Of a stretch of DNA of 64,000 nucleotides, positions 19,029-27,351 are shown piece after piece. The position numbers and the translations under genes were made by a program. The notes beneath the pieces were generated by a model. It made no database searches, had not been told where the DNA came from, and saw nothing but the letters and a program-made list of their open reading frames with translations. This DNA is from Sphingosinicella sp. (GTDB lineage: Bacteria > Pseudomonadota > Alphaproteobacteria > Sphingomonadales > Sphingomonadaceae), in NCBI GenBank assembly GCA_013816585.1, contig JACDEE010000002.1, positions 62,001-126,000 on the forward strand, read 5' to 3'. The stretch's first letter is position 1. Each line of letters starts with the position of its first letter.

Positions 19029-20293
19029 CTGAGCTTAGCTGCGGCGGCATCCACCTCCGCGGCCCGCGCCAGCAGCAAGCCGCGTTCGCGCTCATTATGG
19101 GTCATTGCAGCGGCGCGTTCGAACTCCAGCCGCGCTTCAAGGCCCCGGCCAAGCTTTTCCAGTAGGTCGCCGCGAACGCTTGGAAGCAAATGATAGCGGG
19201 CGAGCGCGGGATCGGCGCCGATCCTGTCGATCAGCTCAAGCGCGGCCTGGGGCCCCTCGGCCATGGAAATCGCAACAGCACGGTTTAGCTCGATCACCGA
19301 CGAATCGATCAACTTTGCCAGCCGTCCGTAAAGCGTCGCGATAAGCGCCCAGTCCGTTTCCGAGGCAGTTCGCGCCCGTGCATGACAGGCGGCCAGGGCG
19401 GCCTGCAATTGATAGGACCCTTCAGGACTTTCAATCGCCTCGGCCCGGGCCAGCGCGGCGAGACCGCGCCGAAGGAGGATCTGGTCCCACCGTGCGCGAT
19501 CCTGGTCCTGGAGCCGGATCGGTTCGCCCGTGGGCCCCACGCGGGCGGCAAAGCGCGACGCTTGCAGCTCCATCAACGCCACCAGGCCATGCACTTCGGG
19601 CTCATCCGGCACCAGTTCGGCCAGAATGCGGCCAAGCCGCATCGCCTCGTCGCATAGCTGCGGCCTCATCCAGCTGTCGCCCGCGGTGGCGCTATAACCC
19701 TCGTTGAAGACCAGATAGAGGATCTCCAGCACCGAAGTCAGCCGCTCGGTACGATCCTCGCGGCTCGGCATTTCGAATGCGGCCCCGGCATCCGCCAGCA
19801 TCTTCTTGGCGCGGAAGATACGCTGACCCACGGTCGCATCCGGCAACAGGAAGGCCCGCGCAATCTCCTGCGTGGTGAGGCCGCCCAGAAGGCGCAGGGT
19901 CAACGCCACCCGGGCCTCGCGGGGCAATATGGGATGGCAGGAAATGAAAATCAGGCGGAGCAGATCGTCGCCGACATCCTCATCGATCCGTTCTTCGATC
20001 GTTGGCGTGATCATTTTCTGGTCTGTCTCCAGATCGCGCGCAATCTCCTCGTGCTTTCCGGCGATTCGGGCCTGGCGACGCAAATGGTCGATCGCCCGGT
20101 TCTTGGCGGCTGCGGTCAGCCAAGCGCCAGGATTGTCTGGGACGCCGCTTTCAGGCCATTGCTGAAGGGCGGCAAGCAGGACATCCTGCGCAACCTCCTC
20201 GGCAAGGCCGATGTCGCGAAGGGTGCGAGCGGTGGCGGCGATTATGCGCGCCGATTCCATTCGCCAGACGGTTTCGATAATGCGCTGCGTCAT
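19022..20293 (-). CDS. ECF sigma factor of the ECF42 type with C-terminal TPR-like domain
   Basis: 423-residue RNA polymerase sigma factor. Sigma region 2 at about residues 10-75 (AEEVAQDVLLAALQQWP, NPGAWLTAAAKNRAIDHLRR), region 4 at about 125-175 (RLLGGLTTQEIARAFLLPDATVGQRIFRAKKML), then a long C-terminal helical extension of about 240 residues (DUF6596/TPR-like; FNEGYSATAGDSW, ELNRAVAISMAEGPQAAL) typical of ECF42. There is no anti-sigma gene; the upstream partner is a DGPF/YCII-domain protein, which is the known ECF42 arrangement. The C-terminal extension is required for activity in studied members. It probably transcribes the DGPF gene from the promoter at 20900-20926. Confidence 0.9.
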   Translation of the reverse strand: MTQRIIETVWRMESARIIAATARTLRDIGLAEEVAQDVLLAALQQWPESGVPDNPGAWLTAAAKNRAIDHLRRQARIAGKHEEIARDLETDQKMITPTIEERIDEDVGDDLLRLIFISCHPILPREARVALTLRLLGGLTTQEIARAFLLPDATVGQRIFRAKKMLADAGAAFEMPSREDRTERLTSVLEILYLVFNEGYSATAGDSWMRPQLCDEAMRLGRILAELVPDEPEVHGLVALMELQASRFAARVGPTGEPIRLQDQDRARWDQILLRRGLAALARAEAIESPEGSYQLQAALAACHARARTASETDWALIATLYGRLAKLIDSSVIELNRAVAISMAEGPQAALELIDRIGADPALARYHLLPSVRGDLLEKLGRGLEARLEFERAAAMTHNERERGLLLARAAEVDAAAAKLSQ

Positions 20294-20407
20294 GGCGCTG
20301 ATACACCATCATCGCAAGCCTGGTGCAAGGCGGACACGGACGGAAAATGGCGCACCGGCCGGCCACTTGGGCAGGACGGCGCGCCTGGTCGAAATAAGTG
20401 AAGCGGG

Positions 20408-20833
20408 CTAGCTCCCCGGCGTCAGTTGAGCGCGTAGCTGTTCTTCCTGCTCCCGAACTGCGGCGGTGGCCGCACAGTGGAAATCCTCCATCTCGGAGAC
20501 CTGGCGGATTTCGATCGTCGTGTCGTCATCCTCCGGGAAAGGCGCCCGCTTGATCCATTCGACCGCCTCATCCATCGAATTGACCTGGAGCAGCCAGAAG
20601 CCCGCAACCAATTCCTTGGTTTCCGCGAAAGGACCGTCAATCACTTCGCGTTTGCCGGGCAGGAAGCGAACTCGTTTGCCCTTGGAACTGTCCCGCAGGC
20701 CTTCGCCGGCCAACATTACGCCCGCTTTCACCAGCTCTTCGTTGAACTGGCCCATGGCGACGAGCATATCCTCGCTGGGCATTACGCCGGCTTCAGATTG
20801 CTCACTTGCCTTTACGATCACCATCACACGCAT
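20408..20833 (-). CDS. YCII-related / DGPF-domain protein, ECF42 partner
   Basis: 141 residues with a ferredoxin-like YCII fold: MRVMVIVKASEQSEAG at the start, then the hallmark DGPFAETKELVAGFWLLQV, and a charged C-terminal tail with AAVREQEEQLRAQL. The function of DGPF proteins is not established; genes for them are consistently next to ECF42 sigma factors and are their usual targets. The ATG at 20833 is preceded by a purine-rich AAGAGGGAGA. The sigma gene follows on the same strand after 114 bases. The promoter-like element at 20900-20926 lies 66 bases upstream of the start. Confidence 0.9.
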   Translation of the reverse strand: MRVMVIVKASEQSEAGVMPSEDMLVAMGQFNEELVKAGVMLAGEGLRDSSKGKRVRFLPGKREVIDGPFAETKELVAGFWLLQVNSMDEAVEWIKRAPFPEDDDTTIEIRQVSEMEDFHCAATAAVREQEEQLRAQLTPGS

Positions 20834-20899
20834 TGTCTGTCTCCCTCTTACGTTTCAGGAGGCGAAAGCCGGTTGTTGCTTCCTGTCCCTCAAACAAGC

Positions 20900-20926
20900 G
20901 TCGAACCAGGATTGTCCTTTTCGACA
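20900..20926 (-). promoter_or_regulatory. Candidate ECF42-dependent promoter
   Basis: Read on the minus strand: TGTCGA (20926-20921), a 17-base spacer, then CGAC (20903-20900), 66 bases before the DGPF gene start. TGTCGA at -35 and CGA/TC at -10 is the motif reported for ECF42 sigma factors, so the module is probably autoregulated. Match by eye only. Confidence 0.6.
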
Positions 20927-20955
20927 GCGAGTTGAAATTTTTTTCAAAAAAAACT

Positions 20956-22323
20956 TCATCCAGGCAGCATCACCGTCTTCAAGTTCATGAATTCGTGCAG
21001 CCCGACTTCTGAAAGTTCGCGGCCATGGCCCGATTTCTTGATCCCGCCAAAAGGCACTTCGGGCGACGAAGCGAGCATCTGATTGACCGCCGTCATTCCG
21101 GCCTCGATGTCGCGAACCAACCGTTCCTGCTCTTTGGCGTCGTTCGTCCACACCGACGAACCGAGACCGAAGGGGATAGCGTTGGCCAGCCGAACCGCGT
21201 CGTCGAGATCATCTGCCCTGAACAGCATGGCGACCGGGCCGAATATTTCTTCGTGCATCAGGTCGCTGTCCAGCGGCACGTCGGTGATGATCCCGGCGGA
21301 CAAATAAGCGCCTTCTTCACCCATGGCTTCGCCGCCCAGCAGCAACTTCGCTCCAGCCGCCTGGAATTTTTCGATTTGTTCCAGCACCGTGTCGCGCTGT
21401 TCGAAACTCGACAAGGGTCCCATGTCGGTGCCCTCGGCCATGGGATCACCGGCATTTACCGCCTTCATGCCGGCCGAGAATTTTTCCAGAAACGGCTCGT
21501 ACACGTCGGTATGGACGATTATCCTTTTGGCGCAGATGCACGATTGGCCGCTATTCTGGATCCGTGCCTTGACCGCCGCGTCCGCCGCGGCGTCGAGATC
21601 GGCCGACGGCATGACGATGAATGGGTCGGAACCGCCCAGCTCCAGCACGACTTTCTTCAGCTCGCGTCCCGCGCGCTCCGCCACCGCCGCCCCCGCCGCC
21701 TCGCTGCCCGTGAGGGTGACGGCAGCAACGCGGTCGTCGGCGATTATGTCTCCCACTGCGGGGGATTTGATCCGTAAATTCTGGAACAAACCTTTCGGCG
21801 CGCCTGCTTCGCGCACCATGTCCTCGATCAGTCCCGCCACGCCCTGGACGTTGCTGGCATGTTTGAGCAGCACGACATTACCCGCGAGAAGGGTGGGGGC
21901 GAGAAACCGTATCACCTGCCAATAAGGGAAATTCCAGGGCATTACCGCCAGCACCGGACCCAAGGGCAGGTAACGCGTCTCCGCTGAGCCGCCATTGGCG
22001 AGCTTCACCTGGCGGGGCTCCAGCATCGCGGGTCCATCTTCGGCATAATACCTGAATCCGGTGATGCATTTTTCGACCTCGGCGAGCGCGCTTTTATAGG
22101 TCTTGCCCATTTCCTCGGTTGCGACCCGCGCCAGCCGCTCCTTGTCGGCCTCGAACCGGTCAGCGATCGCGCGCAATAACGCGACGCGTTCGATCAACGG
22201 CGTTTCGCGCCAGGAAACAAAGGCCGCCGCCGCCGCCGCAAGCTTGGCCTCGATCTCACTCGGGGTCAGCTCTTCATAGGATGCGATCTGGACTCCGGTG
22301 GCGGGGTTGACGCTCTTGAACAT
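20956..22323 (-). CDS. NAD(P)-dependent aldehyde dehydrogenase, succinate-semialdehyde type
   Basis: 455-residue aldehyde dehydrogenase. Catalytic Cys262 lies in NSGQSCICAKRI and the general-base Glu in VLELGGSDPFIVM; the cofactor-site text is PLGPVLAVMPWNFPYWQV. The N-terminal MFKSVNPATG and length resemble the short succinate-semialdehyde dehydrogenases (GabD/Sad group), which oxidise succinate semialdehyde to succinate; the exact substrate cannot be told from sequence. It starts 16 bases behind the VWA gene on the same strand and probably shares its transcript. No gabT or gabP is nearby. Confidence 0.88.
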   Translation of the reverse strand: MFKSVNPATGVQIASYEELTPSEIEAKLAAAAAAFVSWRETPLIERVALLRAIADRFEADKERLARVATEEMGKTYKSALAEVEKCITGFRYYAEDGPAMLEPRQVKLANGGSAETRYLPLGPVLAVMPWNFPYWQVIRFLAPTLLAGNVVLLKHASNVQGVAGLIEDMVREAGAPKGLFQNLRIKSPAVGDIIADDRVAAVTLTGSEAAGAAVAERAGRELKKVVLELGGSDPFIVMPSADLDAAADAAVKARIQNSGQSCICAKRIIVHTDVYEPFLEKFSAGMKAVNAGDPMAEGTDMGPLSSFEQRDTVLEQIEKFQAAGAKLLLGGEAMGEEGAYLSAGIITDVPLDSDLMHEEIFGPVAMLFRADDLDDAVRLANAIPFGLGSSVWTNDAKEQERLVRDIEAGMTAVNQMLASSPEVPFGGIKKSGHGRELSEVGLHEFMNLKTVMLPG

Positions 22324-22339
22324 GATTTTCGACGGCTCC

Positions 22340-23518
22340 TTAATTTTTCCGGCTGAGACTACGCATGGCGTCGTCCAGGCCTTCCAGTGTCAGTGGATAC
22401 ATCCGATCCTGCATCAATTGGCGGGTCAGCATGATCGATTGGGAATGGCCCCAATATTGCTCTTTCATCGGATTGAGCCAGACGGCGCTGGGATAAGTGC
22501 GCGCCATCCTCTGCATCCAGACCAGGCCGGCTTCCTCGTTATAATGTTCGACCGACCCCCCTGGATGCGTGATTTCATAGGGACTCATCGACGCGTCCCC
22601 GACGAAGATCAGTTTATAATCATGCCCATATTTGTGGAGTATGTCCCAAGTCGGGGTCCGTTCGGTGAAGCGGCGCCGATTATCCTTCCACACCCCTTCA
22701 TAGACGCAATTGTGGAAGTAGAAGAATTCCAGCTTTTTGAATTCGCTGGTCGCGGCCGAGAATAGTTCTTCGCAAACCCGGATATGCGGGTCCATCGATC
22801 CCCCGGCATCAAGGAACAGCAGCAATTTAACCGCATTGTGGCGCTCGGGCCGCATCTGGATGTCCAGCCAGCCCTGGCGCGCGGTGCCGTCGATCGTCCC
22901 GTCCATGTCCAGCTCGTCCGCCGCGCCTTCGCGCGCAAACCTTCTAAGTCGCCTGAGACCCACCTTGATGTTGCGCGTGCCGAGTTCGCGGCTGCTGTCC
23001 AGGTTCCGATATTCGCGCTTGTCCCAGACCTTGATGGCGCTGCCCTTGCCGCCTTCGCCGCCAATTCTGATACCTTCCGGATTATAGCCCGAATTACCGA
23101 ACGGAGAGGTCCCGCCGGTACCGATCCACTTGCTGCCGCCCTCATGGCGTCCCTGTTGCTCTTCCAGCCGCTTCTTCAGCGTCTCCATTATCTCTTCCCA
23201 GGAACCGAGCGATTTGATCTCGGCCATCTGTTCGGGAGTCAGATAAAGTTCGGCTACCTTGCGCAGCCAATCGGCGGGGATTTGCGCATCTTGCTCGCCA
23301 TAAGTGGTTTCAAGTCCCTTGAAGATCTTGCCGAACACCTGGTCGAACCGGTCGATCAGCGCTTCGTCCTTCACGAACGTGGCGCGCGCGAGATAGTAAA
23401 ATTCTTCCGGGCTGGCCGCGATTACCTCGGCATCGAGTGCCGCCAGCAAGGTGAGATGCTCCTTCATCGAGGCGGATATGCCCGCGGCGCGCAGCTCGTC
23501 GACGAAGGAGAAGAACAT
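22340..23518 (-). CDS. CoxE-like VWA-domain protein
   Basis: 392-residue cytoplasmic protein with an N-terminal helical region ([18 protein letters not shown], typical of CoxE/YehP-like proteins) and a C-terminal von Willebrand A domain. The MIDAS site reads [13 protein letters not shown], i.e. D-x-G-x-S in place of the usual D-x-S-x-S. These proteins work with MoxR AAA+ ATPases as chaperone or metal-insertion pairs; the matching MoxR gene is at 25073-25918 on the same strand, but a divergently oriented chemoreceptor gene lies between them. The ATG at 23518 gives the family N-terminus [10 protein letters not shown]. The aldehyde dehydrogenase gene follows after 16 bases. Confidence 0.88.
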   Translation of the reverse strand: MFFSFVDELRAAGISASMKEHLTLLAALDAEVIAASPEEFYYLARATFVKDEALIDRFDQVFGKIFKGLETTYGEQDAQIPADWLRKVAELYLTPEQMAEIKSLGSWEEIMETLKKRLEEQQGRHEGGSKWIGTGGTSPFGNSGYNPEGIRIGGEGGKGSAIKVWDKREYRNLDSSRELGTRNIKVGLRRLRRFAREGAADELDMDGTIDGTARQGWLDIQMRPERHNAVKLLLFLDAGGSMDPHIRVCEELFSAATSEFKKLEFFYFHNCVYEGVWKDNRRRFTERTPTWDILHKYGHDYKLIFVGDASMSPYEITHPGGSVEHYNEEAGLVWMQRMARTYPSAVWLNPMKEQYWGHSQSIMLTRQLMQDRMYPLTLEGLDDAMRSLSRKN

Positions 23519-23651
23519 GGCCGCTTCCTACGCCAGCTTGTCCGCCGTTACCAGAAGCGGGCTGCGCGCTGGTCTCGAAGCGCGCTGGTTAACGGGCTTT
23601 CAACCTATCGCCCCTACATCCGCTTCTCGAAGACCAGATAAGAGGCGCAGC

Positions 23652-25067
23652 GTGGCAAGTTCAGCGATCGATCAGACCGACGGCAATGCAATCAACATCG
23701 TCGCCCGCAATTGCGGTTCGCTGGCGATGGAATGCAGCGATGTGTCGGGTTATGTCAGCGGTGTTTCGGACCGCATCTCCGCCAATCTGAAGACGCTGGA
23801 CGCGCTGGAGGACGTCACCACTCGTCTGCTGGCGGATCAGGCGCGCGTCGCAGATTCCACTGATGAAGCGCGCGTATTGGCCGAACAAGCCCGCGAGAAG
23901 CTGGGGCAGGGGCGCGCCGCGATCGAGGATACGATCCGCGTATTCAGTGGGCTTACCGACCTGGTCGTCCAGTTGGGCGACCGGATGGCGGGATTTGCCG
24001 AGGCCATGTCCCAGGTCCAGAAAGTATCGGCCAGCATCGAAAGCATTGCAAACAAGACCAATATGCTGGCGCTCAACGCCACGATCGAGGCGGCGCGGGC
24101 GGGCGAGGCCGGGCGCAGCTTCGCGGTGGTTGCGGCGGAAGTGAAGAAATTGGCGCATGACACGCGCGGCGCCACCAGCCAGATCGCCTCGACCGTCGCT
24201 TCGCTGACCCGCGAGGCAGAACTGGTCACGTCAGAGATCAAGGCCGGCGTCGACAAGAGCCGCATCGCCCAATCAAGCTTCAACGCCATCAACGACACGG
24301 TGCGCGACGTGGCTGACATCGTTGCCATGGTCGACCGGCAGACCGACGGAATCGCTCAGTCGACCGCGCTCATCCAGCAGAGCGTCGATAGTGTCAAAGG
24401 GGGCCTGAGCCATTTCGCCGCCGACGCGCGCGCCAATGGCGGCCAGTTGCATGCCGCGCAGGACCGTCTCGCCAAATTGGAATTGCTCTCCAACGACATG
24501 CTCGACCGCCTTGCGACTTGCGGCGTTCGCATCGACGACACCCAGTTTATCGAGCGAACCCAGGCGGCGAGCCGCGAGCTCGTGCGATTGATAGAGAAGG
24601 CGATCGAGCGCGGAGAAATCAGCGAGGCGGCCGTGTTCGACACCCATTATGTGCCGATGTCCGGCACCAATCCCACCCAATATACGACCTTGTTTGTCGA
24701 TTTCGCCGACGAGCATGTCCGCCCCGTGCTGGACCGGCTGAAAGGGGCCGATGCATGCCATATCGCCGCCGCGATGAGCGATATTAACGGTTATCTGCCG
24801 ACCCACATCACCGAGCGGTCAAAGCCGCAGACGTCCGATCCCAAATGGAATGCCGAACATTGCCGCAACCGCCGCAACTTCATTGACGATGCCACCAGGC
24901 GAGCAATCGAAAGCGAGAATGAGGCGATGCTCTACACTTACCGCATGAACCTGGGGGACGGGCGCTACCTGCCGGTCAAGACCGTGTTCGTGCCCATGTT
25001 CATTGCCGGGCGCCGCTGGGGCAATCTGGAACTCGCCTATCGCGACGAGGCAATCAGCCAGGCCTAG
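23652..25067 (+). CDS. Soluble methyl-accepting chemoreceptor with C-terminal sensory domain
   Basis: 471 residues with no membrane segment. The MCP signalling hairpin comes first: [33 protein letters not shown] at about residues 128-160, flanked by coiled coil. The sensory part is at the C-terminus (about 290-471): [42 protein letters not shown], and a closing [13 protein letters not shown], resembling the Cache/PAS-like module found behind the signal domain in some alpha- and betaproteobacterial receptors. The GTG at 23652 has AGAGG 6 bases upstream; an ATG at 23517 has a good AAGGAG but overlaps the start of the VWA gene and adds sequence unlike a receptor. No che genes are near. It is convergent with moxR (5-base gap). 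Confidence 0.85.
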   Translation: MASSAIDQTDGNAINIVARNCGSLAMECSDVSGYVSGVSDRISANLKTLDALEDVTTRLLADQARVADSTDEARVLAEQAREKLGQGRAAIEDTIRVFSGLTDLVVQLGDRMAGFAEAMSQVQKVSASIESIANKTNMLALNATIEAARAGEAGRSFAVVAAEVKKLAHDTRGATSQIASTVASLTREAELVTSEIKAGVDKSRIAQSSFNAINDTVRDVADIVAMVDRQTDGIAQSTALIQQSVDSVKGGLSHFAADARANGGQLHAAQDRLAKLELLSNDMLDRLATCGVRIDDTQFIERTQAASRELVRLIEKAIERGEISEAAVFDTHYVPMSGTNPTQYTTLFVDFADEHVRPVLDRLKGADACHIAAAMSDINGYLPTHITERSKPQTSDPKWNAEHCRNRRNFIDDATRRAIESENEAMLYTYRMNLGDGRYLPVKTVFVPMFIAGRRWGNLELAYRDEAISQA

Positions 25068-25072
25068 GGGCC

Positions 25073-25918
25073 TCAGGCTCCCTGGCGGCGGCTCATAAAG
25101 GCCAGCCGCTCGAACAGCATCACGTCCTGCTCATTCTTCAGAAGCGCACCGTGCAGCGGCGGAATGGCCTTGGACGGGTCGCGCGACTGGAGCACTTCCA
25201 GCGGCATATCCTCGTGCAGCAGCAGTTTCAGCCAGTCGATCAATTCGCTGGTCGAAGGCTTTTTCTTGAGGCCGGGGACGTCGCGCACTTCGTAAAAGAT
25301 GTCCATCGCCTTGGAGACGAGGATCTTCTGGATGCCGGGGAAATGAACGTCGATGATCGCCTGCATCGTCTCCCGGTCGGGGAATTTGATATAATGGAAG
25401 AAGCAGCGGCGAAGGAACGCGTCGGGTAGCTCCTTTTCATTGTTCGACGTGATGATCACGATCGGGCGTTCGGCCGCCTTCACGGTCTCACGGGTTTCGT
25501 AGACGTGGAACTCCATTCGATCGAGTTCCTGCAAAAGGTCGTTGGGGAATTCGATATCGGCTTTGTCGATCTCGTCGATCAGCAGGACGGGTAATTCGGG
25601 CGACGTAAACGCCTCCCACAATTTCCCCTTGCGGATATAATTGGAGATATCGTGCACGCGCTCGTCCCCGAGCTGACCGTCGCGGAGGCGCGCCACGGCG
25701 TCATATTCGTACAGGCCCTGCTGGGCCTTGGTGGTCGATTTGATATTCCATTCGATCAGGGGAGCGCCCACGGCGTCCGCTATCTCCTGCGCCAGCACGG
25801 TCTTGCCCGTGCCCGGTTCGCCCTTCACCAACAATGGGCGCCTCAATCTGACCGCGGCATTGACCGCTACCTTCAGATCGTCGGTCGCCACATAGCTTTT
25901 GGTGCCCTCGAAACGCAT
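25073..25918 (-). CDS. MoxR-family AAA+ ATPase
   Basis: 281-residue AAA+ ATPase. Walker A GEPGTGKTVLAQEIA at about residues 37-51, Walker B LLIDEIDKAD at about 113-122, sensor 1 IVIITSNNEKELPDAFLRRC with the arginine finger, and a C-terminal lid domain. MoxR proteins act with VWA partners in maturation of enzymes or complexes; the partner here is the CoxE-like gene at 22340-23518. The gene order on this strand is unknown protein (25995-26666), moxR, then VWA, interrupted by the chemoreceptor on the other strand. Confidence 0.93.
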   Translation of the reverse strand: MRFEGTKSYVATDDLKVAVNAAVRLRRPLLVKGEPGTGKTVLAQEIADAVGAPLIEWNIKSTTKAQQGLYEYDAVARLRDGQLGDERVHDISNYIRKGKLWEAFTSPELPVLLIDEIDKADIEFPNDLLQELDRMEFHVYETRETVKAAERPIVIITSNNEKELPDAFLRRCFFHYIKFPDRETMQAIIDVHFPGIQKILVSKAMDIFYEVRDVPGLKKKPSTSELIDWLKLLLHEDMPLEVLQSRDPSKAIPPLHGALLKNEQDVMLFERLAFMSRRQGA

Positions 25919-25994
25919 TGAGACCCTTTCCGTGCACGTAAGGCCTCAGCGGATAGGTGAGGGATGGGACCTGCGCAAGCGCGGGGCAAGGGGA

Positions 25995-26666
25995 TTAACG
26001 GTCGCTTCGGGCCATCTGACGGGCTTCCAGCAGATCCCACAGGCCATGATGCTGGAGCATGATCTGTTCCGCGCCGAACAACATGGCGCGTTCGACCAGA
26101 GGCGCCGATCCTATGCTATCGGCAAGACTTCGGATCGCTGCAATATCGGTCAGGCGATAGCTTGGCGGTTCCACGCCCATCCGATTGCCCGCGACGTTGA
26201 GTATGCCCCTTATCCGCCCCCAATCGAGTATCAGCGCCATTGCCGCCCCGAGAGCACAGCCATTCCGTTCGGATTGTGCCAGCATGTCGAGTGCGTGGCG
26301 CTGCGAAAGCAAAGCGGACTGAGCATTGGCGGCGCCGGGAGTGCTGGGAATCGGCCCGGCCTCGACCGTCAGGCGGGCGAGGAAAGCTCGTTCCTGGGAA
26401 AATCCTTCCAGCACTGTGGCGAACCATGCCCGCGCGGCCGGATCGGTCGAACGCGCCGCGGCATGATCCATCACGCCCGGATACCGGCCATGAATCGAGC
26501 AAAAAAAATGAATCGCATCCGCCAGGTTGCGGGTGGATTGCGGACCTTTGAGAAGCGAGGGCCTGGAATGATAAGCGTGCGCCAGCGTCCCATTTTCCGC
26601 CACGCTGGCGAGCAGGCGGGTTCCCGCAAGGGTGCCTAATGGCCTTTCAAAGGGTGCCGCAGCCAT
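25995..26666 (-). CDS. Conserved protein of unknown function upstream of moxR
   Basis: 223 residues, mostly helical, no signal peptide or membrane segment. Text includes STRNLADAIHFFCSIHGRYPGVMDHAAARS, PGAANAQSALLSQRHALDMLAQSERNGCALGAAMALILDW and RLTDIAAIRSLADSI. It resembles a sphingomonad-restricted family I would place near DUF6975, but I am not certain of the number. It precedes moxR on the same strand by 76 bases and may belong to that module. The ATG at 26666 faces the ECF41 module across 223 bases. Confidence 0.65.
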   Translation of the reverse strand: MAAAPFERPLGTLAGTRLLASVAENGTLAHAYHSRPSLLKGPQSTRNLADAIHFFCSIHGRYPGVMDHAAARSTDPAARAWFATVLEGFSQERAFLARLTVEAGPIPSTPGAANAQSALLSQRHALDMLAQSERNGCALGAAMALILDWGRIRGILNVAGNRMGVEPPSYRLTDIAAIRSLADSIGSAPLVERAMLFGAEQIMLQHHGLWDLLEARQMARSDR

Positions 26667-26832
26667 TCAAATTCTCCGCGATGCGTGAGACGAGACCCGC
26701 GCTATCCATCCCGGACCCTAGCCCAATCCCGTAAAGACGAGGTTTACGTCGCGCACACTCAAACAAAAGCTGTGGAAAAAATGGGAAAAATTTGGGGATA
26801 TCGGCCCCTTCGCCCAGAAAGTGAGCTACCGA

Positions 26833-26860
26833 TGTCACATTTTGACCTGCGCATCTCGTC
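26833..26860 (+). promoter_or_regulatory. Candidate ECF41-dependent promoter
   Basis: TGTCACA at 26833-26839, a 17-base spacer, then CGTC at 26857-26860, ending 29 bases before the carboxymuconolactone decarboxylase-like gene. TGTCACA / CGTC is the promoter motif described for ECF41 sigma factors, and the sigma gene is the second gene downstream, so this is a likely autoregulated promoter. Confidence 0.75.
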
Positions 26861-26889
26861 TGTGATCGGAAACTGGAAAGGAACCGATC

Positions 26890-27351
26890 ATGACACCCAA
26901 GCTCAACCCCTTCGCCGCCGCCCCCGACCTGATGAAGCACTGGTTGCAGATCTCGCAGGCTATCGCGGGCAGCATGGAACCGAACCTCGTCAGCCTGGTC
27001 GAAGTCCGCGCCTCGCAGCTGAATGGCTGCGCGAATTGCCTGAACATGCACACCGCTGAAGCACGGGCCAGGGGAGAGAGCGAGCAGCGCCTCTATTTGC
27101 TTTCCGCCTGGCGGGGAGCTCCCTGTTATTCGGACCGCGAACGAGCTGCCCTCGCGTGGACCGACAGCTTGACGCGGCTCTCGCAGGAACACAGTCATGC
27201 AGCGGCCTACCAGGCGCTCAAGGACGAATTCTCCGAGGAGGACCAAGTGAAGCTTACTTTGCTGATCAATGTCATCAACGGCTGGAATCGATTGGCGGTG
27301 GGCTTCGACCTTTGGGCCGACAAAGTTACCACGGACAAGGAGGCGGCGTGA
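26890..27351 (+). CDS. Carboxymuconolactone decarboxylase / AhpD-like protein, ECF41 partner
   Basis: 153 residues of the CMD/AhpD family. The redox motif is NGCANCLNMHTAEARARGE (C-x-x-C followed by H), at about residues 44-54, which in AhpD supports peroxidase or disulfide chemistry. The remainder (CYSDRERAALAWTDSLTRL, LINVINGWNRLAVGF) fits the family. A good AAAGGAA precedes the ATG at 26890. The stop overlaps the GTG start of the ECF41 sigma gene by four bases (GTGA). CMD-like proteins are one of the standard partners of ECF41 sigma factors. Confidence 0.93.
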   Translation: MTPKLNPFAAAPDLMKHWLQISQAIAGSMEPNLVSLVEVRASQLNGCANCLNMHTAEARARGESEQRLYLLSAWRGAPCYSDRERAALAWTDSLTRLSQEHSHAAAYQALKDEFSEEDQVKLTLLINVINGWNRLAVGFDLWADKVTTDKEAA

